DNA from: a virus
DNA: 31,901 nt
Direction: 5' to 3' (one strand)
IMG/VR virus record: IMGVR_UViG_3300030098_001314
Span: 1-31,901 of that record
Shown: piece after piece, positions 15,963-24,890 of the stretch
Layout of the letters: the number at the start of each line of letters is the position of its first letter
Numbering within the stretch: the stretch's first letter is position 1
Position numbers and translations under genes: made by a program
Notes under the pieces: generated by a model
What the model was told of the DNA's origin: nothing
Database searches by the model: none
What the model saw: the letters and a program-made list of their open reading frames with translations, nothing else

Positions 15963-16254
15963 GGCAAAGACGCACGCGCTGGAAGAGGCTCCTAAGGAGG
16001 CGTGTGGTGTCTTGGTTAATAACACATATTATCCTTGTCATAATATTGCAGATCAGTCTGATGAAATCTTTGTCTTAGATCCAAGAGACTATATAAAAGC
16101 AAGAGCTAATGGAAAGATTCAAGCAATTATTCATTCACATCCAAAAGGAGGCAAGGCAAGTCCAGCAGATCAGACAGCTTGTTCACAATTCAAATTGCCT
16201 TGGCATATTTATTTGATTCCAGAAGATGAGTGGATAACTATTTTTCCTTCTTAG
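15943..16254 (+). CDS. Tail tip protein, lambda K-like JAMM/MPN+ domain only
   Basis: 103 residues from GTG at 15943, chosen because GGAGG at 15930-15934 lies 8 nt upstream; a TTG at 15907 would run back through L coding sequence. The metalloprotease motif is complete: Glu19 (EACGVL), then HSHPKGGKASPAD with His64, His66, Ser73 and Asp76. Lambda K also has an NlpC/P60 peptidase domain, which is absent here. The JAMM domain is a zinc-dependent fold probably used in tail-tip maturation or assembly. The gene is complete, not truncated by a frameshift that I can see. Confidence 0.85.
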   Translation: MQDFRCKAKTHALEEAPKEACGVLVNNTYYPCHNIADQSDEIFVLDPRDYIKARANGKIQAIIHSHPKGGKASPADQTACSQFKLPWHIYLIPEDEWITIFPS

Positions 16255-16312
16255 TATCCATTAATCCGTTTAACTCTTACTATAGAATCAGCACAAAGGT
16301 CGTTTTCTAGAT

Positions 16313-17638
16313 ATGCAACGGGTGTTACTCCTAGATGAATTAGGAGAAAAATTCGGTGCAGTGCATGAATACTACAATCTTCGCACGCCTGCTGATGCAA
16401 TAAAGCTTTTATGTATTAATCACCCTGATTTTCAAAAAGAATTACTGGAATCAGGTGAAAGAGGTATTGGATATAGGGTTATTCAAGCAGGAACAGATTT
16501 TGGATTGGAAGACATGTTGCTGCCTTTTGGTAGTAATGATCTGATTATTGTGCCTGTAATTGGTGGTAGTAATTTCTGGAAAGTACTAACAGGAACAGTA
16601 TTAGTTGGAGCAGCGTTTCTTACAGGTGGAGCAAGTTTAGCTTTTAATTCGTTGGCTTTAGCTAGTCCTACTGTCGTAGGTATTACAACAACAACGTTAG
16701 GAGCTATTGCTGTAAATACTGGTGTTGCTTTAGCTCTTGGCGGTGTTGCTGAAATGCTTTCACCTCAACCTGAAGGGCCATTAAATATAATAGGAAGTGC
16801 TTCTCAATCAGGTGACACAGGCCCAGGCTCTTCTATCAGAGGAATGGACGGTGCTCAATCCTATTCCTACCGTGGTCCTGTTAATACAGTTGGAGCTGGT
16901 GCAGTTATCCCTTTAGTTTTTGGTCAATGTATTGTTGGAAGTCATACAGTTACAGCTTCAGTTGAAGTAACAGATGAAAGTGATCCACTAAGCGAATGGA
17001 TTGGCGCACCTGGCCCCTCCACAATGAGAGTTAATGGAGAAAAACCAAATTCAACATTTACACAAAGTGAACAAGCAAGTATTGGAATTAAACTAAAAAC
17101 TTGGACCGAACAACTAATCCCTACTCAACAAACAACTGATCCTAACTATACAGATACTTCTTTTACCTATTTAAGATCACCAGGGCAAAATAGTGCTTCT
17201 GGTTCTGTTGGGATTCCTTTAAGTAAAACAAGCAGTGAATATAATAATGAAGGCTTGAAAAGCATCGCAACGATAAAAGGCGAGGGGCCGAGCGATGCAA
17301 GGTTTGATACGTCACGCTTTCAAATGGCTTTCTTATTAGATAATGGCTTACATGACAGAGCATCAGGAATTGGAACAGATACAACTTATATTGATGGTTT
17401 TATTACGTTTCAAATTATAATAAAACAGGGAAGTAATACTGTAGGAAATACACAATTCACAGTGCAAGGAATGCTTCTTGATACTCAAGAGTACAGATGG
17501 GCAACGGAGTTTAGTTTTGCTAAAATAGAATACAAAGATGACTATGTTGTTTATGCCAAATTGATTGATTTTAGTGGTGATCCAGCAGTGAATACATTAA
17601 GACTTGATTACATGGGTTACAACTTTTTAGGAGATTAA
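16313..17638 (+). CDS. Tail tip assembly protein, lambda I-like (extended)
   Basis: 441 residues, about twice the length of lambda I. Residues 1-85 look like the ubiquitin-like domain (MQRVLLLDELGEKFG, LRTPADAIKLL). They are followed by a hydrophobic Ala/Gly-rich stretch (about 85-150: VLTGTVLVGAAFLTGGASLA and a second half) and GPVNTVGAGAVIPLVFGQ, the conserved end of the I family. Residues about 220-441 are an extra beta-rich domain of unknown function. It precedes J by 10 nt. A 58-nt spacer (16255-16312) before the start holds no ORF. Confidence 0.8.
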   Translation: MQRVLLLDELGEKFGAVHEYYNLRTPADAIKLLCINHPDFQKELLESGERGIGYRVIQAGTDFGLEDMLLPFGSNDLIIVPVIGGSNFWKVLTGTVLVGAAFLTGGASLAFNSLALASPTVVGITTTTLGAIAVNTGVALALGGVAEMLSPQPEGPLNIIGSASQSGDTGPGSSIRGMDGAQSYSYRGPVNTVGAGAVIPLVFGQCIVGSHTVTASVEVTDESDPLSEWIGAPGPSTMRVNGEKPNSTFTQSEQASIGIKLKTWTEQLIPTQQTTDPNYTDTSFTYLRSPGQNSASGSVGIPLSKTSSEYNNEGLKSIATIKGEGPSDARFDTSRFQMAFLLDNGLHDRASGIGTDTTYIDGFITFQIIIKQGSNTVGNTQFTVQGMLLDTQEYRWATEFSFAKIEYKDDYVVYAKLIDFSGDPAVNTLRLDYMGYNFLGD

Positions 17639-17648
17639 TTAAAAACAA

Positions 17649-20600
17649 ATGGTATTAAAATCTACTTCTATTGTTAGAGTTGTTGATGTCCTTTGTGAAG
17701 GACCAATACAAGAATTAGTTGGATGGAAAAAAGGTGTTTATTTAAATGAAACACCTGTCGAAGATTCAAGCAGTTCACCAGAAAATAGAAAATATAATTT
17801 TATAGAAACAATTGAAAAGCCAGGAGAAGATCCTAAAGAAGCTAATATTGATTTACATTTTAGAGAAGGAGGAAGAACACAAAAAGAAATTCAATTTCTT
17901 AATCAAAATGAGATAGATAGTCAAACAGTTGTATCTGTTAGTAAAGAAATCGGTGAAAATTATAGTGAAACAACAAATGAACAAAATGAGGTAATAGATA
18001 GAAATTATGGAGGTGGTCAAGTTATACAAGCATTAACAGATCAATACATCGACAATATAAAACTTACATTTACAATCCCATCTTTATTTTCTAGAGCAAA
18101 AGAAGGATTAGCAAAAGGTCAATTATTTAATGCAATTATTCGACTTTTTGTTTATACAAGAACATCAGGGCAAAGCTGGCGACAAGTTTGGTCTAAAGAT
18201 ATTGAAGGTATTTCTATTGGTGAGTATCAAATACAAACACCTTGGATTAACATTTCAAGTGATCAACCATATGAAGTAAAAGTAGAAAAAAAAGTTAATG
18301 GTGAAGATGATTTTGAAATTAAATATACAGACTTTACAGATGAATCATTACAGAAACAGCCTCTTGCAGTTGATCGTGGTAATAGGGTTTTTCTTACAAG
18401 TATTTCTGAAAAAATTTATAATCATATCAACTACAATCATACGGCTGTTGTTGGGATGGGTTTACCATCTCGGACGTTCCCTCAATTACCAAATAGAGCA
18501 TATAAAATTAAAGGCTTACTTGTACCGACACCTCATAATGCAAATGTACGTGATGATGGCAGTTTAGAGTTTCCAGCAAATGCAAACTTTAATGGTCAAT
18601 TAGTTGATAGATGGACAACATGCCCCGTTTGTATTTTCTATGCGCTTTGCACAAATAAGACATGGGGTGCAGGTGATTTTATTGCAGAAAGTTCTTTAAA
18701 TTGGGTTGATCTATATCCTCTTTGTCAATATGCCAATGCGTTAGTAACAACTCCAGATGGAACCGAACCACGTTTTGCAGTTAATACAGTTATCGGTAGT
18801 CAAAACTCTGCACATAAGTTAATTCGTGATTTAGCCTCTATTTTTAGAGGGATGATTTTCTGGTCTTCTAATACAATTCAAGTCGCAGCAGACCATGGAA
18901 ACTTAGATGGAACAGATGTTTCACCTGTTCATCTTTATAGTAATTCAAGTGTTATTGGTGGATTATTTAATTATGCTGGTTCTTCTTTAAAAACTCGTAG
19001 TACATCAGTCAAAGTTCAATATAATGATCCAGAAAATTTCTATAAACCTAATTTTGTTATTGTTGAAAATCAATCATTAATTGATAAATACGGTTATCAA
19101 AGAAAAGATATTACAGCGTTTGGATGTACATCGAAATGGGCTGCAAGACGATTAGGCCGATGGATGATGAAGGTAGAAGAATTAGATCAAGAAGTTGTTA
19201 GTTTTTCAGTTGGACTTGAAGGCGTTGCTGTTTTCCCTGGTCAAGTTTTTGAAATAGCAGATACATTAAGAGCAGGTAATAGATTATCAGGACGTATAGC
19301 AACAGGTGCAACAACTACTGCAATCACATTAGATGCTTCAGCAGTAGGAATGGAAGGTAATTATTTAACTTGTGTCTTGCCTGATGGAACTACTGAAAGT
19401 CAGGAAATTATTTCTGTTTCTGGCAATGTTGCAACAACAGCAGCTTTTAGCCAAGTACCTCAAGCTCAATCAGTTTGGTCTTTCAGTGTTAGTCTTGCCT
19501 TTGATACTCAGAAATTTAAATGTTTAGCAGTTGATGAGCAAGGTGATGGGACTTATACAATTACAGCTTCCCAATTTAATGATTCAATTTATGCGGCAGT
19601 TGATGATTTAACAAATGAGACAAGAATACAGGAAACACCAATTAGTTTTTTCAATAGTCGTCCAAGACCTCCTGAAAATTTAAGTTGGTCATTCTCTCAA
19701 GTAAGAATAAACAATAATACTGTTAATAGGATCACGTGGAGTTGGGATAGGGGAATAAGTGGGCCTTCAACAGTATTTATCGTGGCTGTTAGAGGTGGTT
19801 CTAACCCTAATGATTGGGTTTACACTGAAACAAATGCAAGCACCTTTGACATTGATAATTTACAACCAGGAACATCTTTAGGTTTTGCTGTTGCTTCAAA
19901 ATGGAATTTAAATGATCGCACGTCTATATTTACAGGGCAATACATAACTATTCCATCTCCTACTGCAACAGGTGGAAGTAGTGAGGTCACTGTTGAAGTT
20001 CCACTGCCTCCTGATCCTACGCAAGTAAGTTTTCATCCAACATCTAACGATGAAGGAAACTTAGAATTTAAGGTTCCAACATCTTGGGGTGGAAATATTT
20101 CAGATTTAACAGTAATCATTCGACATTCTTCTAAAACTGATGGTACAGGAACATGGCAAGATTCAACTTTATTAAGAGAAGTCGAAGCTAATACAAACTT
20201 TGCTGTTTTGCCATTAATTAATGGAGAATATCTTGTTAAATTTAAGGATAAAAATGGTGGTAAAAGTGCAAATGCTGTTAGTGCAATTATTAACATTGCT
20301 GATGCAATTCCTAGATTAAGTCAATCAGTAAGAAGAGAAGATCAAGATAGTCCACCATTTCAAGGTCAAAGAAATAAGGTGTTCTATTCTGAGGAATATG
20401 ACGCTTTAGTTTTAGATGGAACTGATCTTATTGATGATAGATCAGAAGACATGGATACATGGGGATCAATGGATTTCCTTGGAGAATTACAAACTAGCGG
20501 AACCTATTATTTCAATAATTATGTTGATTTAGGTGGAAAATTTAGTGTTATTTTTAAAAGGTTATTAACCACCAGAGGTCTATATCCTAATAATACAATT

Positions 20601-21161
20601 GATGATAAAGCTGCTTTTATAGATACATGGTCAGATTTTGATGGAGCATTAGCAGACGAAACAGATGCAGATATTTATTTTAGAATTAGTGATTTGGCTC
20701 CTACTGTTGGTGATTTTGATACAGAGGATGAGGATTATTTGCTATTAGAAGATGGTGACAAGTTAGAGCAAGAGTTAAATACAACTTTTAGCGAATGGAT
20801 CAAGATGGAAACAGGAAGATATACAGGCCGAACTTTTCAATTTAAATGTGTTTTATCTTCTACAGATAAAGACCAAACTCCCATTATTGACGAGCTTGGC
20901 TATCAATTACTGTTTGACTCAAGAACAGAGAGCTTGACCTTAAGTTCAGGGGCAGCAGCTAAAGATGTCACTTATGCAAATGCTTTCTATGAAACTCCTA
21001 AATTAAGTATTACGGCAAGCAATATGGCAACAGGTGACTATTATACAATTACAAATGAGGCTCGAACTGGTTTTACTATTACATTCTATAATAGTAGTGG
21101 TGCTGCTCAGAATCGAGGTTTTAGCTACACCGCTGACGGTTATGGGGCCGAAGAGTCCTAA
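17649..21161 (+). CDS. Central tail hub/host specificity protein, lambda J-like
   Basis: 1170 residues, close to lambda J (1132). The N-terminus has the family hallmark VVDVLCEGPIQELVGWKKG. The hub domains run to about residue 640. A fibronectin type III domain follows at about 672-770 (PRPPENLSWSFSQVRI to the FTGQYITI strand) with a second beta domain at about 795-890. The C-terminus (about 1095-1165) has YETPKLSITASNMATGDYYT and GFTITFYNSSGAAQNRGFSY, a lectin-like end module found on many J proteins. It forms the trimeric tail tip, and the C-terminal parts probably contact the host receptor. Confidence 0.93.
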   Translation: MVLKSTSIVRVVDVLCEGPIQELVGWKKGVYLNETPVEDSSSSPENRKYNFIETIEKPGEDPKEANIDLHFREGGRTQKEIQFLNQNEIDSQTVVSVSKEIGENYSETTNEQNEVIDRNYGGGQVIQALTDQYIDNIKLTFTIPSLFSRAKEGLAKGQLFNAIIRLFVYTRTSGQSWRQVWSKDIEGISIGEYQIQTPWINISSDQPYEVKVEKKVNGEDDFEIKYTDFTDESLQKQPLAVDRGNRVFLTSISEKIYNHINYNHTAVVGMGLPSRTFPQLPNRAYKIKGLLVPTPHNANVRDDGSLEFPANANFNGQLVDRWTTCPVCIFYALCTNKTWGAGDFIAESSLNWVDLYPLCQYANALVTTPDGTEPRFAVNTVIGSQNSAHKLIRDLASIFRGMIFWSSNTIQVAADHGNLDGTDVSPVHLYSNSSVIGGLFNYAGSSLKTRSTSVKVQYNDPENFYKPNFVIVENQSLIDKYGYQRKDITAFGCTSKWAARRLGRWMMKVEELDQEVVSFSVGLEGVAVFPGQVFEIADTLRAGNRLSGRIATGATTTAITLDASAVGMEGNYLTCVLPDGTTESQEIISVSGNVATTAAFSQVPQAQSVWSFSVSLAFDTQKFKCLAVDEQGDGTYTITASQFNDSIYAAVDDLTNETRIQETPISFFNSRPRPPENLSWSFSQVRINNNTVNRITWSWDRGISGPSTVFIVAVRGGSNPNDWVYTETNASTFDIDNLQPGTSLGFAVASKWNLNDRTSIFTGQYITIPSPTATGGSSEVTVEVPLPPDPTQVSFHPTSNDEGNLEFKVPTSWGGNISDLTVIIRHSSKTDGTGTWQDSTLLREVEANTNFAVLPLINGEYLVKFKDKNGGKSANAVSAIINIADAIPRLSQSVRREDQDSPPFQGQRNKVFYSEEYDALVLDGTDLIDDRSEDMDTWGSMDFLGELQTSGTYYFNNYVDLGGKFSVIFKRLLTTRGLYPNNTIDDKAAFIDTWSDFDGALADETDADIYFRISDLAPTVGDFDTEDEDYLLLEDGDKLEQELNTTFSEWIKMETGRYTGRTFQFKCVLSSTDKDQTPIIDELGYQLLFDSRTESLTLSSGAAAKDVTYANAFYETPKLSITASNMATGDYYTITNEARTGFTITFYNSSGAAQNRGFSYTADGYGAEES

Positions 21162-21195
21162 CTTATTCCTCCAAACCCCTTGCTATCACTAGGTT

Positions 21196-22602
21196 ATGTC
21201 GACTCACGATTATGTTATTGCAAACGCCTCTGGAAGTAGCGTAAGAAGCGATCTTAACAACGCATTAGCGGCAATTGTCTCAAATAATTCATCGTCTTCT
21301 GAGCCGAGTACAAAATACGCTTACATGCTCTGGGCCGATACTACAAACGGCATTTTAAAAATTAGGAATAGTGCTAATAATGCTTGGGTTGAGTTATTAC
21401 AATTAGACGGAACTTTAACAATGGAGGACGGGGCAGAAGCCTTGCCGGGACTGGCATTTAGAGATGATTTAGATACGGGTCTATACTCTCCAAGTGCTAA
21501 CGTAATAGCTATTTCAACGGGTGCCACTCAAAGGCTACAGCTATCTTCTGGAGGAACTGTTTTTAATGAAGGTGGTGCTGACGTTGATTTTAGAATTGAA
21601 GGTGATTCAGAGGCAAATTTATTTTATGTAGATGCTGGTAATGATCGAGTAGGTATTGGAAGCTCAACGCCTGCGCGTGTTTTTGATGCTACAGGTTCTA
21701 GCAATCTTGGTATTGCACTGGTTAAAAATACAGCCTCATCTATTTCTAATGCTGCTTATACCTTTATGGTTGATAGTTCCGCACATACGAGCAATATGAG
21801 TTTGGCTGGTGCAATGTCTGTCGATGTGAACGGTGGAAGAGCTTTTACAATTAATGGTTCTGGAGAAGTAGGGATAAACTGCTCAAACCCCCACGATTTC
21901 TATGCAGAGAAATTAGTTATTGAAGCAGGAGCAGAAGAGGGGATGACGATTAATAGAGGTGCAAATTCAGGTACTAATTATATAATGTTTGCGGAAGGAA
22001 CTAGCGGAGAAGCAAGATATAGAGGTTGGGTTGGTTATACGCACAACTCAACAGCAGCGGATGGTGTTCTTACTCTGGCGGCAAATGGCTCAACAAGGGC
22101 GGTTCTCAAAGGTAACGGTGATCTAAGTATTAGTGACGGAAACCTAATAGTAGCAACAAACGGTCACGGTATTGACTTTAGTGCTTCTGAAGGCGGTACA
22201 GGAACAAGCAGTGAAGTATCACTTTTAGATGATTATGAGTCTGGTACATGGACACCTGGCTTAACCGTAGGCACTGCAACCCATTCTGGCAATAAATATA
22301 TAAAAGTCGGTAAGGTCGTTCACTTTTGGGGAAGATTATGGTCCCCATCTGACGTTTCATCAAGTGCTGACTTTACTATTACGGGATTACCTTTTGCTGT
22401 AGCAATATCAACCGCCGCAGGTTCTGCTTTTGGTAAAGAAGTAAATCAGACAGGTGCTACAACTGTCTACGTCACTACTTCAGAACAGATACAAATGTAT
22501 GGTCATAATTCTGGTAATGCTTGGACTAGAGTTATATATACCGACCTAGCAGCTGATTCTTCATGTGAGATTTATTATTGTGGAAGTTATTATACTAGTT
22601 AA
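21196..22602 (+). CDS. Tail fibre protein 1
   Basis: 468 residues. The N-terminal module DYVIANASGSSVRSDLNNAL and LWADTTNGILKIRNSANNAW recurs in fibres of marine phages and probably attaches to the tail. A shaft follows with the unit FRDDLDTGLYSPSANVIAIS and GIGSSTPARVFD. The C-terminal head begins LLDDYESGTWTPG and has a GKVVHFWGRLW strand, a common receptor-binding end domain. It follows J by 34 nt. It probably determines adsorption together with the second fibre gene. Confidence 0.82.
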   Translation: MSTHDYVIANASGSSVRSDLNNALAAIVSNNSSSSEPSTKYAYMLWADTTNGILKIRNSANNAWVELLQLDGTLTMEDGAEALPGLAFRDDLDTGLYSPSANVIAISTGATQRLQLSSGGTVFNEGGADVDFRIEGDSEANLFYVDAGNDRVGIGSSTPARVFDATGSSNLGIALVKNTASSISNAAYTFMVDSSAHTSNMSLAGAMSVDVNGGRAFTINGSGEVGINCSNPHDFYAEKLVIEAGAEEGMTINRGANSGTNYIMFAEGTSGEARYRGWVGYTHNSTAADGVLTLAANGSTRAVLKGNGDLSISDGNLIVATNGHGIDFSASEGGTGTSSEVSLLDDYESGTWTPGLTVGTATHSGNKYIKVGKVVHFWGRLWSPSDVSSSADFTITGLPFAVAISTAAGSAFGKEVNQTGATTVYVTTSEQIQMYGHNSGNAWTRVIYTDLAADSSCEIYYCGSYYTS

Positions 22603-22605
22603 GAC

Positions 22606-22626
22606 TTAGACCGTTAGCACGTCTAA
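22606..22626 (+). other. Short hairpin downstream of fibre 1
   Basis: TTAGAC (22606-22611) pairs perfectly with GTCTAA (22621-22626) across a 9-nt loop, just after the fibre stop codon. There is no T-run, so a terminator is not supported. It could be an mRNA processing or stability element. Confidence 0.25.
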
Positions 22627-22668
22627 AAACTACGCCATAAACCTGTTTTAATCGGAGATTAATCCTAA

Positions 22669-22959
22669 ATGGCATTAACTAAGACCCAAGAGAACGATAA
22701 AATAGAGGTCACTCAACGTTGGAATGTTGGTGTTCGATGTGCAACCGTTATAAAAGATGATGGGGTTGAAATCTCTCGTTCTTTTAATCGTAAGGTATTA
22801 AAACCTGGCACACTTGATGCAAGTGATAACCTAGTTGATACAGACCTTAGTGGAGAGGACGCAGATGTAAAAGCAATTGCGGAAGCTGCATGGACGACAC
22901 AAGTTAAAGCAGACTTTAAAGCTTTTTTAATTGCTAACAAAGACACTACACCTTCATAA
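22669..22959 (+). CDS. Conserved small phage protein between fibre genes
   Basis: 96 residues: MALTKTQENDKIEVTQRWNV at the start, then a beta-rich section (RCATVIKDDGVEISRSFNRK) and a helical C-terminus (AIAEAAWTTQVKADFKAFL). Proteins of this shape often follow fibre genes in marine phages. The function is not known; a fibre-associated structural or chaperone role is plausible from location. It is followed after 2 nt by the next gene. Confidence 0.65.
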   Translation: MALTKTQENDKIEVTQRWNVGVRCATVIKDDGVEISRSFNRKVLKPGTLDASDNLVDTDLSGEDADVKAIAEAAWTTQVKADFKAFLIANKDTTPS

Positions 22960-22961
22960 AT

Positions 22962-23159
22962 ATGACAACTCAAGAAAGCGAATTGCAAGCTGCAAAAACT
23001 AGACTTGATGCAAACTTAGCAAGTTTACAGAAAATACAAGATGATATTAAAAAACTACAGGAAGAAGGGCAGAAATTAACGCAACCACTTTTAGAAGACC
23101 AAGCAATCGTAAGAACATTAGAAAAAATAATTGCTGAATCTGAACCAAAAACAGATTAA
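22962..23159 (+). CDS. Small coiled-coil protein
   Basis: 65 residues, almost entirely heptad repeat (LQAAKTRLDANLASLQKIQD and onward), Gln/Lys/Glu/Leu-rich. It lies between two fibre-related genes and probably oligomerises. It may be a fibre chaperone or a connector rod (inference). No family recognised. Confidence 0.65.
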   Translation: MTTQESELQAAKTRLDANLASLQKIQDDIKKLQEEGQKLTQPLLEDQAIVRTLEKIIAESEPKTD

Positions 23160-23173
23160 ACTAAAAGTAAAAA

Positions 23174-24418
23174 ATGGCAGATCGCAAAGTTACGGCATTA
23201 ACTGAACTAACGGCTCCCGTAGCTGATGATGTTCTGCCAATTATTGACACTAGCGAGTCATCAAACTCGGCTAAGAATAAAAAGATTCAATATACAACGC
23301 TATTAAGAAACCTACCGTCGGGAAGTAATACGACTCCTTCTTTAGGTTGGACGGCTGATAGTGGGGTGACAGGTTTATATAGATCTGCTGCAAATACTCT
23401 TTCTGTTTCTGTTAATCAAACATTAGTTGGATCATTTCAATCAAGTGGATTACAACTAGGAGCAGGAACACCGGCGGCGCAACTTCATTTATTTAGTTCA
23501 GATACAACCGATCAGATCATATTTGAAAATAGTGATGCAGGAACTGACACTGCTCCTGACCTTGTTCTATATCGTAATTCTGCTAGTCCTGCTAATTCTG
23601 ATAGTTTAGGCAATCTTGTTTATAGAGGTGAGGATTCAGGTGGTAACGCTCACGATTATGCTTCAGTTGTTGCATCAATTGGAACAGTAACCAATGGATC
23701 AGAGGATGGCATTCTTGATTTAATGTCTTCAGCTAGTGGAACACTTGCTTCAAGAATACGCTTATCAAATTCAAAAGTTGGGATACATGAAACGGCTCCT
23801 GCTTATCCTTTGCATCTGACAACAACGGCTGCTGGTACTTCTTTTCAAATAGAAAACAGTGCCGATTCAGCAGCATCAACGGCTGATATTTGTTTATATT
23901 CCAGACGTGGAGCAAGTGGAGCTGGTCAAGATAATGACGTTTTATCTACGATATTTTGGCAAGGTAAAAACGATGCTGGAACACCTGAAACTGTTCTTTA
24001 TTCGTCAATTGAAGCGAAAATAATTGATGCTTCTGATGGTACAGAAGATGGGCAGATTAATTTTAAGGTGATGGATGCGGGAGCATTAACAACACAATTT
24101 TCTATTGATGCAAATTTGTTAACTGTTGGTGATGCTGTTGATATTGCAACTAATACAAGCACAGGTACAAAGATAGGAACTGCAACAGGTCAAAAGATTG
24201 GGTTCTGGAATACAACACCAGTTGATCAACCTGCTGCTGTCGCTGATTTAGCACATAGTACAAGTAGCGGTACTCTTCCCACTCCTGATGGAACAGTGAA
24301 TATAAGTAATGCTGCAAGTCCTACGAATGCAGAATTGTTGACCTATTGCGTTGAACTTGAAGCAAAGCTTGAAGCTGCTCTTGCTCGCCTACGGGAAACT
24401 GGTTTAATTGCATCTTAA
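23174..24418 (+). CDS. Tail fibre/structural protein 2
   Basis: 414 residues. The N-terminus VTALTELTAPVADDVLPIID is a typical attachment module of marine phage fibres. The shaft includes SGVTGLYRSAANTLSVSVNQ followed by SFQSSGLQLG, related to the TGLYSPSANVIAIS...SSGG unit in fibre 1. Low-complexity beta repeats fill the middle. The C-terminus ends in a short helix (NAELLTYCVELEAKLEAALA), the trimerising coiled coil that often closes such fibres. Probably a second fibre or fibre-tip subunit. Confidence 0.78.
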   Translation: MADRKVTALTELTAPVADDVLPIIDTSESSNSAKNKKIQYTTLLRNLPSGSNTTPSLGWTADSGVTGLYRSAANTLSVSVNQTLVGSFQSSGLQLGAGTPAAQLHLFSSDTTDQIIFENSDAGTDTAPDLVLYRNSASPANSDSLGNLVYRGEDSGGNAHDYASVVASIGTVTNGSEDGILDLMSSASGTLASRIRLSNSKVGIHETAPAYPLHLTTTAAGTSFQIENSADSAASTADICLYSRRGASGAGQDNDVLSTIFWQGKNDAGTPETVLYSSIEAKIIDASDGTEDGQINFKVMDAGALTTQFSIDANLLTVGDAVDIATNTSTGTKIGTATGQKIGFWNTTPVDQPAAVADLAHSTSSGTLPTPDGTVNISNAASPTNAELLTYCVELEAKLEAALARLRETGLIAS

Positions 24419-24472
24419 GGATTAAGTGCAAAGGTAAAAGTGCAACTAATCCCATAAAAAGGATTAGAGTTG
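24419..24472 (+). promoter_or_regulatory. Alternative hairpin region after the fibre genes
   Basis: GGATTA (24419-24424), CTAATCC (24446-24452) and GGATTAG (24461-24467) can form two mutually exclusive stems: the middle element pairs with either flank. The downstream stem extends by CAA/TTG past a 2-nt bulge. Two direct copies of AAGTGCAA (24424-24431, 24438-24445) lie between. No T-run follows. This is the only gap after the fibres, so an attenuator-like or processing role is possible. Confidence 0.35.
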
Positions 24473-24507
24473 TATGAGTTACAGCTTTTAAAATAGCTTC
24501 TTGTATC

Positions 24508-24747
24508 ATGCAAAAAATTCTGAACATTATCAGTGTAATCTCCTTTGTGCTTGTAGCAGCAATCACTGGTGGTGGAGTTTTTGGGTATCTCTGGATTACA
24601 AACGAAGACAACCAGAAAATGCTTCAAGATAAAATCACAGAGAAAGTAATGGGATCAATCAAGATGCCTAGCTTATCGGGTCCTGTTCTTCCTACTGCTA
24701 AGCCTAAAGCTGCTGGAAGTGCTGGCTTTTCCGTTCCGAAGTTCTAG
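24508..24747 (+). CDS. Small single-pass membrane protein
   Basis: 79 residues. Residues 5-30 are one hydrophobic helix (ILNIISVISFVLVAAITGGG and onward), followed by a charged helix (NEDNQKMLQDKITEKVMGS) and a Pro/Ala-rich tail ending SVPKF. Membrane-anchored with a long cytoplasmic or periplasmic tail. I recall similar proteins in cyanophage genomes without assigned function. It could take part in lysis, but nothing in the sequence proves that. Confidence 0.6.
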   Translation: MQKILNIISVISFVLVAAITGGGVFGYLWITNEDNQKMLQDKITEKVMGSIKMPSLSGPVLPTAKPKAAGSAGFSVPKF

Positions 24748-24890
24748 TGGAAACCTGTTCCTGTCATCATTGTCAGGCAGTAACCCGACAGCAAATCAGT
24801 CACGGTAAATGGATAAGAAGCGATGACAGAGATTCCCAAAATAGGAGTCGATTCAGTCCAGCTCAGAAGAATGGGTATAAGAATTTATAA
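24747..24890 (+). CDS. Possible small CxCxxC protein (47 residues)
   Basis: GTG at 24747 overlaps the previous stop by one base. The product starts METCSCHHCQAV and then is polar and basic (RQQISHGKWIRSDDRDSQNR). Three Cys and two adjacent His could bind zinc. It fills the 75-nt gap before the next gene but then overlaps it by 68 nt, so it remains uncertain. The Cys cluster resembles the one in the small gene at 27931-28077. Confidence 0.35.
   Translation: METCSCHHCQAVTRQQISHGKWIRSDDRDSQNRSRFSPAQKNGYKNL

Noticed and set aside
15990-16005. Strong AAGGAGG followed by GTG inside the K-like gene
   Set aside because: The GTG is out of frame and closes within a few codons; the purines encode the conserved KEACG segment of the JAMM domain.
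22713-22988. 91-codon minus-strand ORF
   Set aside because: Lies entirely opposite the small fibre-associated gene, which has better composition and spacing.
24321-24627. Two minus-strand ORFs across the end of fibre 2 and the membrane gene
   Set aside because: Both run through two plausible plus-strand genes and have shadow-like composition.
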